NCBI GenBank assembly: GCA_016706685.1
Contig: JADJJE010000050.1
Location: 62,001 to 126,000 of the forward strand
DNA length: 64,000 nucleotides
Direction of reading: 5' to 3'
Origin: Sandaracinaceae bacterium
GTDB taxonomy: Bacteria > Myxococcota_A > Polyangia > Polyangiales > Houyiibacteriaceae
This document shows, one piece after another, positions 50,656 to 58,699 of the stretch; position 1 is the stretch's first letter; every line of letters starts with the position of its first letter. Under the pieces are notes generated by a model, which was given only the letters and a program-made list of their open reading frames with translations, had not been told where the DNA came from and did no database searches. The translations under genes were made by a program, and so were the position numbers.

Positions 50656-52167
50656 ATGCCAACACCACCCCCCTCGCCCACCCCCAACCGCTTCGCCCTG
50701 CTGGGCCTCGCGCTCTCCATGTTGCTGTCGTCGTTGGGCACCAGCATCGCCAACGTGGCGCTGCCCACGCTGGTGCAGGAGCTCGCGTCGTCGTTCGGCG
50801 CCGTGCAGTGGGTGGTGCTCGCCTACCTGTTCGCCATCACCGGCTCGCTGCTGGTGGCCGGGCGGCTGGGCGACATGCTGGGCCGCAAGCGGCTCCTGCG
50901 CGCAGGCCTCCTGCTGTTCACGGCCGCGTCGGTGCTGGCCGGGCTCGCGCCCACCCTCGCGGTCCTCGTCGCGGCGCGCGTGCTGCAGGGCCTCGGGGCC
51001 GCCGTCATGATGGCGCTGACGGTCGCGTTCGTGACCGAGCTCGTCCCCAAGACCGAGACGGGGCGCGCCATGGGCTGGCTCGGCACCACCTCGGCCATCG
51101 GGACCGCGCTCGGCCCATCGCTCGGCGGCCTGCTCATCGACCTGGCCGGCTGGCGCGCCATCTTCTTGCTGAACCTCCCGCTCGGCGCGGCCGCCCTGCT
51201 GCTGGTGCAGCGCTACTTGCCGGTGGACCCGACCAGGCCCAGCGAGGCGCGCGTGCGATTCAACGTGCTGGGGATGCTGGCCTCGTTCCGCGACCCGCGC
51301 CTCCGCGCCAGTCTGGTAGCCAACCTGCTGGTCTCTGCGGTGCTGATGGCCACCATGATCGTGGGGCCGTTCTACCTGTCCATCGCGCTCGCGCTCGGCA
51401 CGCGGGACGTGGGGCTGGTGATGTCGGTGGGGCCCGCCGTGGCCGCGCTCACGGGTGTGCCTGCGGGGCGCTGGGTGGACCGCTATGGGGCGCAGCGCAG
51501 CGCGGCAGCCGGCCTCATGGGTGTCACCGCGGGAGCGCTCGCGCTGGCCGTGCTGCCCGCTGCGCTGCACGTGCTGGGCTACGTGGTGCCCATCGCCGTC
51601 ATCACCGCGCACTACGCGCTCTTCCAGGCCGCGAACAACGCCGCGATCATGCGGGACGCCGCACCGCAGCAGCGGGGTGTCATCTCGGGAGCCCTCGGCC
51701 TGTCGCGCAACCTCGGCCTGATCACGGGCGCGTCCGCCATGGGCGCCGTGTTCGCGGCCGCCACCGGCGCGAGCGACGTGACCTCAGCCTCCCCAGAGGC
51801 CGTTGCCCGGGGCATGCACGTCACGTTCGCGCTGGCGGCCGTGCTGGGCGCCATCGGTGTGGCGCTGTTGGCGCGCAGCCAGGCCTCACCGTCGCGCTAT
51901 GAGGACGGCGGCCCGCGCAGCGTCCCGCGGCGCAGCAGCGTGAGCAGCACCGCTGGGCCTGTTCGGAGGGCCAGGAGCAGCAGCACCCCGAACAGGTCGA
52001 GGAAGCCCATCCCGAAGGCCTCGGTGGCGGACACGCATTGCGGCCCACCGTTGGGCTGGATGGCGAGAGAGACCACCTCCCCTTCATCGGCCCGCGGACC
52101 GATGAGCACGAAGCACGGCGCGCTCTGCGACCACGTGCGTCCGTCCGTGGCGCCGAGCTGCTGGTAG
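50656..52167 (+). CDS. MFS efflux transporter (DHA-type) with suspect C-terminal extension
   Basis: Residues 1-415 are a normal 12-helix drug/H+ antiporter: NRFALLGLALSMLLSSLGTS, IANVALPTLVQELASSFGAV, motif A GRLGDMLGRKRLLRAG, GLGAAVMMALTVAFVTELVP, MGWLGTTSAIGTALGPSLGG (motif C) and GVPAGRWVDRYGAQRS. The open frame then runs 85 more residues of Arg/Ser-rich sequence antisense to the gene at 51897-52382. The genuine protein most likely ends near 51900 (GVALLARSQASPSRYEDGGP) and its stop has been lost by an indel; another frame stops at 51902. Divergent from the LysR gene across 133 nt. Confidence 0.87.
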   Translation: MPTPPPSPTPNRFALLGLALSMLLSSLGTSIANVALPTLVQELASSFGAVQWVVLAYLFAITGSLLVAGRLGDMLGRKRLLRAGLLLFTAASVLAGLAPTLAVLVAARVLQGLGAAVMMALTVAFVTELVPKTETGRAMGWLGTTSAIGTALGPSLGGLLIDLAGWRAIFLLNLPLGAAALLLVQRYLPVDPTRPSEARVRFNVLGMLASFRDPRLRASLVANLLVSAVLMATMIVGPFYLSIALALGTRDVGLVMSVGPAVAALTGVPAGRWVDRYGAQRSAAAGLMGVTAGALALAVLPAALHVLGYVVPIAVITAHYALFQAANNAAIMRDAAPQQRGVISGALGLSRNLGLITGASAMGAVFAAATGASDVTSASPEAVARGMHVTFALAAVLGAIGVALLARSQASPSRYEDGGPRSVPRRSSVSSTAGPVRRARSSSTPNRSRKPIPKASVADTHCGPPLGWMARETTSPSSARGPMSTKHGALCDHVRPSVAPSCW

Positions 52168-52382
52168 CGGCGCTCGCAGCTGACGGCCCCGCCCGAGCGG
52201 CTGGAGCTGGTCCCCGCGCTGCCCACGTAGACCGCCTGCATGTGCGGCCAGGTCAGCCAGTTGAAGATCGTGAACCCCCGCCCCAGGCAGCTGCAGCAGC
52301 CCACGAACAAGCCGAGAGCCAGGAACATGACCGCCGTGCGAGCGGTGGGCGTGAGCGGGAGCTTGTTGGGTGTGGGCTGCAT
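51897..52382 (-). CDS. Small membrane protein, 161 aa
   Basis: Start at 52382 (MQPTPNKLPLTPTARTAVMF). Two helices, ARTAVMFLALGLFVGCCSCL and GFLDLFGVLLLLALRTGPAV, flank a ~80-residue extracytoplasmic loop with CERRYQQLGATDGRTWSQSA and CFVLIGPRADEGEVVSLAIQ. The topology resembles DUF3592-type proteins but no diagnostic residue confirms this. It converges with the MFS gene. Confidence 0.7.
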   Translation of the reverse strand: MQPTPNKLPLTPTARTAVMFLALGLFVGCCSCLGRGFTIFNWLTWPHMQAVYVGSAGTSSSRSGGAVSCERRYQQLGATDGRTWSQSAPCFVLIGPRADEGEVVSLAIQPNGGPQCVSATEAFGMGFLDLFGVLLLLALRTGPAVLLTLLRRGTLRGPPSS

Positions 52383-52397
52383 CGTGAGCCCGCGAGT

Positions 52398-53506
52398 CTA
52401 CTCCTCCACGCAGTAGACCGAGTACTGCGAGTCGCAGGCGCGGTTCAGCGCGAACGACCAGGTGCTGTCGACGCCCGTGGTCATACCCACGATGCCGATC
52501 TCGCCGCTGTCGCTCGCCGTCCACCCCTCGCAGGTGGCCACGTCGTGCGGCGCATTTCCAGCGGTGAGGGTGTTGGTCCAAGCGAAGTCCTGCGTCACGA
52601 AGTCGCCGGTCTCGGTGCGAACGATGGCGGTGTCCAGCGTTCCGTCCGTGAAGTCGGCCCAGTTGTCGGCCACCACCACGGCGGGCTGTCCCGCCACCAG
52701 CATCACGTAGGGAACCGTGGCGGGCGTGATGCGCGACGAGGCCGCGTTGGTGGTCAGCGAGATCCACGCGCGGAACGTGCGGCCGAGCCCCGCGTTGTCG
52801 GCCAGCCCCTGACAGAACGCGTCAGCACCCGCGATGCCACCCAGGTTGCCGTTGGTCGCCACGCTGCTCACGAAGACGACGCGCGCGTCGATGCAGCTCC
52901 CACCCACGCAGGTGGTACCGCTGCCGCACTCCGCCTGGCTGCTGCAGCTGGTGGGACACGCCGGTCCCGCGCCGGAGCAGGCGAAGGGCAGGCACATGGT
53001 CCCTCCACGGTGAACTCATCGGGAGGGCACTCGGGGTCCGTGCCGTCGCAGAACTCGGCCACGTCGCACACCCCCGCGCTCGCGCGGCACTCCACCACCC
53101 CGCTGCCTCCGCCCTCGATGAAGCAGGCGCCGCTCACGCTGCACCGCTCGCACCCGCCGTCGCAGGCTCCGTCACAGCACACGCCGTCCGCGCAGAAGCC
53201 GCTGTCGCACTCGCCGCCATCGGAGCACGACGCCCCCAGCGGAGCGAGGCCCGCGTCGAAGCCCTGGTCGGTCTCGGGCCCCGCGTCCACGCCCACGTCG
53301 TCGGGCGTCCCGGCGTCCGCCCCCATGTCGTCGGGCGTCTCGGCGTCCAGGCCGGTGCCCTGGTCGTCCATCCCACCGCCCTGATCGTCCATCCCACCGC
53401 CCCCGTCGATGGCCACGGCACTGTCGGGAGTCATGTCCACCGCGCCGCTTCCGCAGCCGGGCACGAGACCGAAAGCAATCAGGAACACAGAGAGAACGCG
53501 CGTCAC
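52398..53506 (-). pseudogene. Cys-rich lipoprotein with DUF1554 C-terminal domain (one frameshift)
   Basis: GTG 53506 is preceded by GGAGG six bases upstream. The signal FLIAFGLVPGC gives a lipobox Cys. A D/G/Q-rich linker (MDDQGGGMDDQGTGLDAETP) leads to disintegrin-like Cys modules (GASCSDGGECDSGFCADGVC, FCDGTDPECPPDEFTVEG). Near 53000 the frame shifts and continues CLPFACSGAGPACPTSCSSQ, then the DUF1554/CTL-like domain: FVSSVATNGNLGGIAGADAF, CQGLADNAGLGRTFRAWISL, VADNWADFTDG and NRACDSQYSVYCVEE. The pieces join exactly, so a single-base error is likely. Confidence 0.75.
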
Positions 53507-53606
53507 GAGCAACCTCCAGAGAGAACGTTGCCGAGGTAGTGCGCGGAGCTATCAGTTCGATCACGAAAATCAGCGCCGTCCCGCAGACCCCGTGCGACGC
53601 AAGCCA

Positions 53607-53645
53607 TTGACGCCCCCCCGAGCAACCTCTACATTTTCGTAGAGG
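53607..53645 (+). promoter_or_regulatory. Promoter with overlapping palindromic operator of the toxin-antitoxin operon
   Basis: TTGACG (53607-53612), a 17-nt spacer and TACATT (53630-53635) form a strong promoter. A perfect inverted repeat CCTCTAC-6 nt-GTAGAGG (53626-53645) covers the -10 box and its right arm provides the AGAGG ribosome-binding site 5 nt before ATG 53651. This is the expected site for ribbon-helix-helix antitoxin autorepression. Confidence 0.6.
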
Positions 53646-53650
53646 TCTAG

Positions 53651-53946
53651 ATGGCACTGCTCGCCAAGTTCAGATATCCGCCTACGTCTCCGAAGAGACC
53701 CGCGCCTTGCTGGACGAGGCCACCGAGGCTCACGGCCTGAAGAAGGGTTACGTCATCGAGGAGGCACTGCTCCATCACCTCCTCGCCCTGCGTGAGCTGC
53801 CGAGCGACGTCGTGATCCCGGGCCGCATCACCCTCACGGAGGCCTCCGCGCGGCGTGTCGCCAAAGCGCTCGCGAGCCCGCAGAAGCCGACAGCGGCCAT
53901 GCGAGCCCTGATGGCCGGTGATGACGGCGATGACGTCCCGGGCTGA
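53651..53946 (+). pseudogene. Ribbon-helix-helix antitoxin, apparent single-base frameshift near its start
   Basis: ATG 53651 has a good ribosome-binding site but after MALLAK the frame diverges and stops after 28 residues. One base lower, VQISAYVSEETRALLDEATE then AHGLKKGYVIEEALLHHLLA follows, a clear ribbon-helix-helix opening (strand, helix A, helix B). The C-terminal ~40 residues (RITLTEASARRVAKALASPQ) would neutralise the toxin. One missing base near 53668 restores MALLAKVQISAYVSEE. An internal TTG at 53707 could give a shorter product without the DNA-binding strand. The stop overlaps the toxin start by about 26 nt. Confidence 0.62.
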
Positions 53947-54484
53947 CTCGCAGCCGCTCGTCGTGCGGCGGCTGCTCGCCACGGATGACCGGTCGGGGTT
54001 CCAGTCGGGCAACGTCGATCTCGACCGCTTTTTTCAGCGCTTTGCCGGTCAGAACCAATTCCGACACCACGTCGGGACCACCTGGGTGGCTCTCACCCGA
54101 GGGCGCATCGTCGGCTTCGTGACCGTGAGCGCGGCGCAGCTCGAGGTGGGCTTGTTGCCGGAGAAGGCGAGGAAGCGTCTGCCTGCGTATCCACTCCCCG
54201 TGCTGCGCCTGGCGCGCTTGGCCGTCTCGAATCAGGCCCAGGGCGCCGGCGTCGGCAGGGCGCTGCTGAGAGCCGTCTTCACCCTCGCGTGGCGGATGGC
54301 CGATGACCTGGGCTGCGTCGGGATCGTGGTGGACGCAAAACCGGAGGCGATCGGCTTCTACAAGACGCTTGGCTTCCAGGAGCTCGAACACCGCCAAGGG
54401 GGCCTTGGCGACAGACCCGAGCCAGTTCCCATGTTCCTGGAGCTCGCCGCAGTCCCAAAGCCTGCGGACCCGCCAGCCGGTTGA
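53921..54484 (+). CDS. GNAT acetyltransferase toxin (TacT/AtaT-like)
   Basis: 187 aa from ATG 53921 (53930 also possible). The sequence FQSGNVDLDRFFQRFAGQNQ is the 'F.s....LD.wL...a..q' start of GNAT toxins. LRLARLAVSNQAQGAGVGRA supplies the acetyl-CoA pyrophosphate loop (Q-x-x-G-x-G/A), and VVDAKPEAIGFYKTLGFQEL supplies the Tyr near the catalytic site. Toxins of this family acetylate the amino acid on charged tRNAs and stop translation. The preceding ribbon-helix-helix gene is the cognate antitoxin. Length and order match known modules. Confidence 0.85.
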   Translation: MTAMTSRADSQPLVVRRLLATDDRSGFQSGNVDLDRFFQRFAGQNQFRHHVGTTWVALTRGRIVGFVTVSAAQLEVGLLPEKARKRLPAYPLPVLRLARLAVSNQAQGAGVGRALLRAVFTLAWRMADDLGCVGIVVDAKPEAIGFYKTLGFQELEHRQGGLGDRPEPVPMFLELAAVPKPADPPAG

Positions 54485-54589
54485 GCGGCCGCCACTTTGT
54501 CAACGCACCCAGCAGGGAGTACGGTTCGGCCCTCCTCGGTCCCCCGCCTAGACTGCTTGCCCACCTCCGACGCTGACCAGCACGGCTCG

Positions 54590-55991
54590 ATGCGCCGCGT
54601 CATCGGACCCCTCGGGGCCTTGTCCATCGTGGCGGGCTCCATGCTGGGGTGGGCATCTTCGTGAGCCCGCCCGTGGTGGCGCAGCTGCTCAACGAGCCGT
54701 GGGCGTTCTTCGCCGTGTGGCTGCTGGGCGGCCTGTTCGCGCTGGCGGGCGCCTCGGCCTACGCCGAGCTGGGCGCGCGCTACCCGCGGGCCGGCGGCGA
54801 CTACGTCTTCGTGCGCGAGGCGCTGGGTCCGTCGGCCGGCTTCGCCACGGGCTTCATGCTGTTCTCCTGCGTCTTCGCGGGCAGCATCGCCACGCTGGCG
54901 TCCATCTTGGCCACCGACCAGCTGCCCGGCCTGCTGGGCTTCCTGGGCGTCACCGTGCCGGCGCGCTTCACGCTGTTCGCGGGCACGTCCATCGACAGCG
55001 GCCGCGTGCTGGGCCTGGTGTTCATCGTGCTGCTCACGGCCGTGAATCTGCGCGGCGCCAAGGCGGCCACCGTGCTGCAGGTCTGGACCACTGCCATCCC
55101 GCTGGTGGCCATGATCGCCATGGCAGGCTTCGCCATCACCAGCGGCGCCGCGGCCGAGCCCATCAGCGGGCCCGCACGGCACGCCCCCATCACGGCCGCC
55201 GCCGTGGGGCACGCGCTGGTGGTCATCTACTTCGCGTACTCCGGCTGGAACGCCATCGCCTACGTGGGCGGTGAGATCGCCCACCCCGAGCGCACGCTTC
55301 CGCTAGGCCTCTTGGGCGGCACGGCGCTGGTGACGGCGCTCTACATGGTGGTGTGCGCCGCGTACGCGTCGGTGCTGGGCATGGACGGCCTGGCCGCCGC
55401 CTCGGACGCCGGCATCGCCACGGCGGCGCTGTTCGACGTGCAGGCCATCCGCGTCGTGATCGCGTCGCTCATCGCCATCACCCTGCTCGGCTCGCTCAAC
55501 GGGTCGGTGCTGGCCGGCGGTCGCATCGCCGTGGCCATGCGCCTGCCGGTGTGGGCAACAGCCCCGAGCGCGCGCTGGTGCTGCAAGGCGCGTTCGCCAG
55601 CCTCTTGCTGCTCACGGGCTCGTTCGAGCTGCTGCTCGAGCTCACCAGCATCGCCATGCTGCTCATCGGTGCCATGGCCGTGGTCTCGCTGTTCTTGCTG
55701 CGTCGCCGGCACGGCGCGCCCACCAGCTACCGCGCGCTCGGCTACCCCGCGCTGCCAGCCACCTATCTCGTGCTGGCCCTGTTCGTGGTGGTCATGTCCA
55801 TCGCGCGCACCGTCACGGCCGTGCGCACCGAAGACGACACGTGGAAGGCCGCGCTTCCGCTGCTGGGCATCGGCGTGTTCGCGCTGTCGTTCGGCGCGCA
55901 CCGCCTGGTGCTCAGCCGGCGCCGCTTCACCGAGCGCTTGTCAGCCGACGGGATCGGAGTGGAAGGAGTCGAGCCCAGCGTCGGAGATTGA
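54590..55991 (+). pseudogene. APC-superfamily amino acid permease, two frameshifts
   Basis: ATG 54590 gives MRRVIGPLGALSIVAGSMLG, then a missing base near 54644 moves to GIFVSPPVVAQLLNEPWAFF. The next 300 residues are a normal permease: WLLGGLFALAGASAYAELGA, RYPRAGGDYVFVREALGPSA, YFAYSGWNAIAYVGGEIAHP (the APC motif) and ERTLPLGLLGGTALVTALYM. A second jump near 55555 leads to ERALVLQGAFASLLLLTGSF and the end at 55991. Twelve helices in all. It converges with and overlaps the diguanylate cyclase gene by 51 nt. Probably intact in the organism. Confidence 0.75.
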
Positions 55992-57176
55992 GACGCGGTT
56001 TCGCCCGCGCCCCTTCGACGAGTAGAGCGCCGTGTCGGCCGCGCGCAGCAGGTCTTCCGGGCCCGGCATGATGGCGGTGTCCAGCACCGCCACGCCGAAG
56101 CTGGCCGTGACGCTCACTTGCGGGCGCCCCTCGATGACCACGGGGGTGGCCCCCACCAGCTCGCGGCAGCGCTCGGCCACGTTCTCTGCCCCGTCGATGT
56201 CCGTGTCGGGCAGCAGCGCCCCGAACTCTTCGCCACCCAGCCGCGCGATCATGTCGGTGGCGCGCAGCGCCAGGCTCAGGCGCCTGGACGTCTCCTTGAG
56301 CACGATGTCGCCCACCGCGTGGCCGTGCTCGTCGTTGATGCGCTTGAAGTGGTCGAGGTCGATCATGATGCAGCTCAGCGGCCGACCGTAGCGCGCTGAC
56401 CGCCCGTGCTCGCGCGTGAGGTGCTCCATGAAGTGCCGCCGGTTGTAGAGCCCCGTGAGCGCGTCGGTGCGCGTCATGGCGCTGAGCGCAGCCTCGCGTG
56501 CCCGCAGGTCCTGGAGCAGCAGGTGGAACAGCGTCATGAGCAGCATGCTGACCGACGCCACGATGAACCACATGAGCCCGGACCAGAAGTGGGTGACGTT
56601 CGGGTCGTCGTGCGGCGACGAGTACAGCAACGGCGCATAGGGGATGATCCCCGCGAGGCGCGCCACCTCGGGCACCACCAAGCCGATGGCCACCGTGGCC
56701 ACAGCCGTCCACGCGATGCGCGGCGGGAAGATGAGCAGGCCCAGCAGGCCGCTGCCCAGCAGCACCACCAGGAAGGGGCTGGTCACGGGCCCCAGCAGGT
56801 ACGCGGCGTACAAGTTGGGGAGCGCGTAGAGCTGCACCGTGAGGTGGCCCAGCCACGTGGGGCCACGGAAGCCGCGACGGATGATGCCGACGGTGAGCGC
56901 CATGAGCGCACCCCAGACGATGGCATAGCCGATGAGGATGGACTGCGTGACGCGCAGCACGCGCATGTCGAACACCCAGCGCAGCGCTTCGGCGTGAAGC
57001 ACGTACTGGCACACGCCCCAGTAGACCACCAGGAAAGGGACGACCAGCGCCTGGACCGCGAAGCAGCGCTCGGCCAGGGAGCGGTCGCGGAGCTGTGGTT
57101 CGGAGGACAGGCGGGGAGCATACCAGCGCGCTCTGCAGCGTGGCGAATGTGGGCGCATTCCGTACCTCTGCGCCAC
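55941..57176 (-). CDS. Membrane-bound diguanylate cyclase (GGDEF)
   Basis: 411 aa. Six hydrophobic helices (VQALVVPFLVVYWGVCQYVL through MWFIVASVSMLLMTLFHLLL) form a MASE-like sensor. The C-terminal GGDEF domain has DALTGLYNRRHFMEHL, MIDLDHFKRINDEHGHAVGD and RLGGEEFGALLPDT (the active A-site GGEEF). RATD lies five residues upstream of GGEEF, the inhibitory I-site, so product inhibition by c-di-GMP is expected. The end SVSISDAGLDSF-like tail is short. Start ATG 57176, 50 nt from the divergent phytanoyl-CoA dioxygenase family gene. Confidence 0.93.
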   Translation of the reverse strand: MAQRYGMRPHSPRCRARWYAPRLSSEPQLRDRSLAERCFAVQALVVPFLVVYWGVCQYVLHAEALRWVFDMRVLRVTQSILIGYAIVWGALMALTVGIIRRGFRGPTWLGHLTVQLYALPNLYAAYLLGPVTSPFLVVLLGSGLLGLLIFPPRIAWTAVATVAIGLVVPEVARLAGIIPYAPLLYSSPHDDPNVTHFWSGLMWFIVASVSMLLMTLFHLLLQDLRAREAALSAMTRTDALTGLYNRRHFMEHLTREHGRSARYGRPLSCIMIDLDHFKRINDEHGHAVGDIVLKETSRRLSLALRATDMIARLGGEEFGALLPDTDIDGAENVAERCRELVGATPVVIEGRPQVSVTASFGVAVLDTAIMPGPEDLLRAADTALYSSKGRGRNRVSISDAGLDSFHSDPVG

Positions 57177-57226
57177 AGCGAGGGCGTGATCGGCGGAGCC
57201 CGCGCTCTGTTATCCTGCGGCCCGTC

Positions 57227-58228
57227 ATGAACGCCACCAGCCCGAACACCGACACCGCGCGAACCTCGCGCCACATGCCCGACCCGAGCGTCTTCGACGA
57301 CGAGGTGCCGCCCCTCGACGAGTCGGACCTGCTGACCCTGCCGCCGCTGGACGCGCGCAAGCTGGCCAGCGAGCTCCCCATCGGCACGCGCTTCAAGCTG
57401 CGCGAGACCATCACGCCCACGCAGTACGCGTTCCTGCAGGTCAACGGCTGCATCGTGTTCGCGCGCGTGACCACGGCGGCCGAGGTCGCCCGCGTGCTCG
57501 ACGAGGTGGACCGGGTGGAGCAGAAGCTGCTGGCCGAGGGCATCGAGTCCATCTGCGGCGTGCCCGTGTGGTTCGGCACCGGCGCGGACGGCAAGCCCTT
57601 CCTGCAGCGCATGGGCTTCTCCTCGTACTACTCGGAGTGGCTCGAGTCCTTCGTGACCGACGCGCGCTTCGAGCCCATCCGCCGGCTCATCGGTGAGCAC
57701 GCCCGCATCGGCACGCGCGAGAAGGACGGCGTGGTCTTCAACCGCTACGTCAACCTGCCGGGCAGCCTGCGTCCGGATCTGGCGTGGCACACCGACGCCC
57801 TGCGCGACGTGTTCTACAACCGCGAGATGCCCGGTCCCATGCTGAACGTGGGCTTCCACTTCGACCGCATCCGCCCCGAAGACGGCGGCCTGCGCGTGAT
57901 CCCGCGCACGCACACGCAGAGCGCCTGGGACACCGTGTTCCACAAGGTGCACTTCGTGAGCAACGACGACGACCCGCGCGAGGTCATGGTGGAGACCTGG
58001 CCCGGTGACCTCACCGTGCACGACGGCCGCATGTGGCACCGCGTGAAGGGCTCGCCCTACGACGGCGCCCGCAGCCTGCGCCGCAGCATGTACGTCCCCT
58101 ACGTGGTGGACGACTACCAGCCGAAGGACGCCAGCACCGCCACCAACGCGTACATGAAGGTGTTCGACGGCATCATGAAGGTGCGCGGCGCGGTGGCGAA
58201 GAAGAAGCAGCAGCAGGCCCGGCGCTGA
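57227..58228 (+). CDS. Phytanoyl-CoA dioxygenase (PhyH)-family protein
   Basis: 333 aa from ATG 57227. After a ~65-residue N-terminal part come YAFLQVNGCIVFARVTTAAE, a helical segment, then LAWHTDALRDVFYNREMPGP with the iron ligands of HxD, MLNVGFHFDRIRPEDGGLRV, and GDLTVHDGRMWHRVKGSPYD for the distal His, followed by Arg (RRSMYVPYV) for 2-oxoglutarate. These fit the Fe(II)/2-oxoglutarate cupin fold. Substrate unknown. The C-terminus is Lys/Gln-rich. TATCCT lies 10 nt before the start. Confidence 0.9.
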   Translation: MNATSPNTDTARTSRHMPDPSVFDDEVPPLDESDLLTLPPLDARKLASELPIGTRFKLRETITPTQYAFLQVNGCIVFARVTTAAEVARVLDEVDRVEQKLLAEGIESICGVPVWFGTGADGKPFLQRMGFSSYYSEWLESFVTDARFEPIRRLIGEHARIGTREKDGVVFNRYVNLPGSLRPDLAWHTDALRDVFYNREMPGPMLNVGFHFDRIRPEDGGLRVIPRTHTQSAWDTVFHKVHFVSNDDDPREVMVETWPGDLTVHDGRMWHRVKGSPYDGARSLRRSMYVPYVVDDYQPKDASTATNAYMKVFDGIMKVRGAVAKKKQQQARR

Positions 58229-58263
58229 GGGTCATGGGGCACCCACAGCTGAAGCCTGATCAT

Positions 58264-58668
58264 TCTACACATCTCGCGAGGAGGCCGATTGGCCTTGCTG
58301 CAAGGCTCCATGGGCACCCCCGGCTGGAAGCCGGGGGCAGCAAACCAGGCTTGGATCGGCATAAAGTCCCCTGCGGGGACTAGATGGCTGGCAGCAGGGT
58401 TTGCCCTACCAAGGGTACTCAGACACAGCGTCCGGCCACCCTCGGTAGACCACACCCCATTGTCGACCACCCAGTCCGCCCAAAGGGCGGACTGAATGTG
58501 TCCGAGTACCCTTGGTAGAACGGCCCCCAACTTCACCGCCACTTAGTCCGCCCAAAGGGCGGACTTTCAGGTCGCCCAGGCCTGGTCTGCTGCCCCCGGC
58601 TTCCAGCCGGGGGTGCCCACAGGCCCTTGCAGCAAGGCCAATCGGCACCCTGGCGAGATGTGTCGGAT
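58264..58668. repeat. Nested long inverted-repeat element (about 405 bp)
   Basis: Outer arms of ~85-90 bp (58264-58352 and 58576-58668) are complementary apart from a few changes: both hold ACACATCTCG, GCCGATTGGCCTTGCTGCAA, GGGCACCCCCGG and the CCCCCGGCT/AGCCGGGGG hairpin. Inside, CTACCAAGGGTACTC-type arms (58406-58427 and 58497-58518) pair with one mismatch. Three further hairpins lie between: AGTCCCC-GGGGACT (58365-58381) and two copies of AGTCCGCCC-GGGCGGACT (58473-58493, 58545-58565). No coding capacity. It could fold as a single cruciform or a structured RNA. A relative lies at 12.0-12.2 kb. Confidence 0.8.
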
Positions 58669-58699
58669 CGACAGGCGATGACGCCGACGGCCACGTCGC

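Noticed and set aside
58264..58668. The inverted repeat as an insertion sequence or transposon end pair.
   Set aside because: No transposase frame and only about 220 bp between the arms; no flanking target duplication seen. A non-autonomous element remains possible and is kept as a finding.
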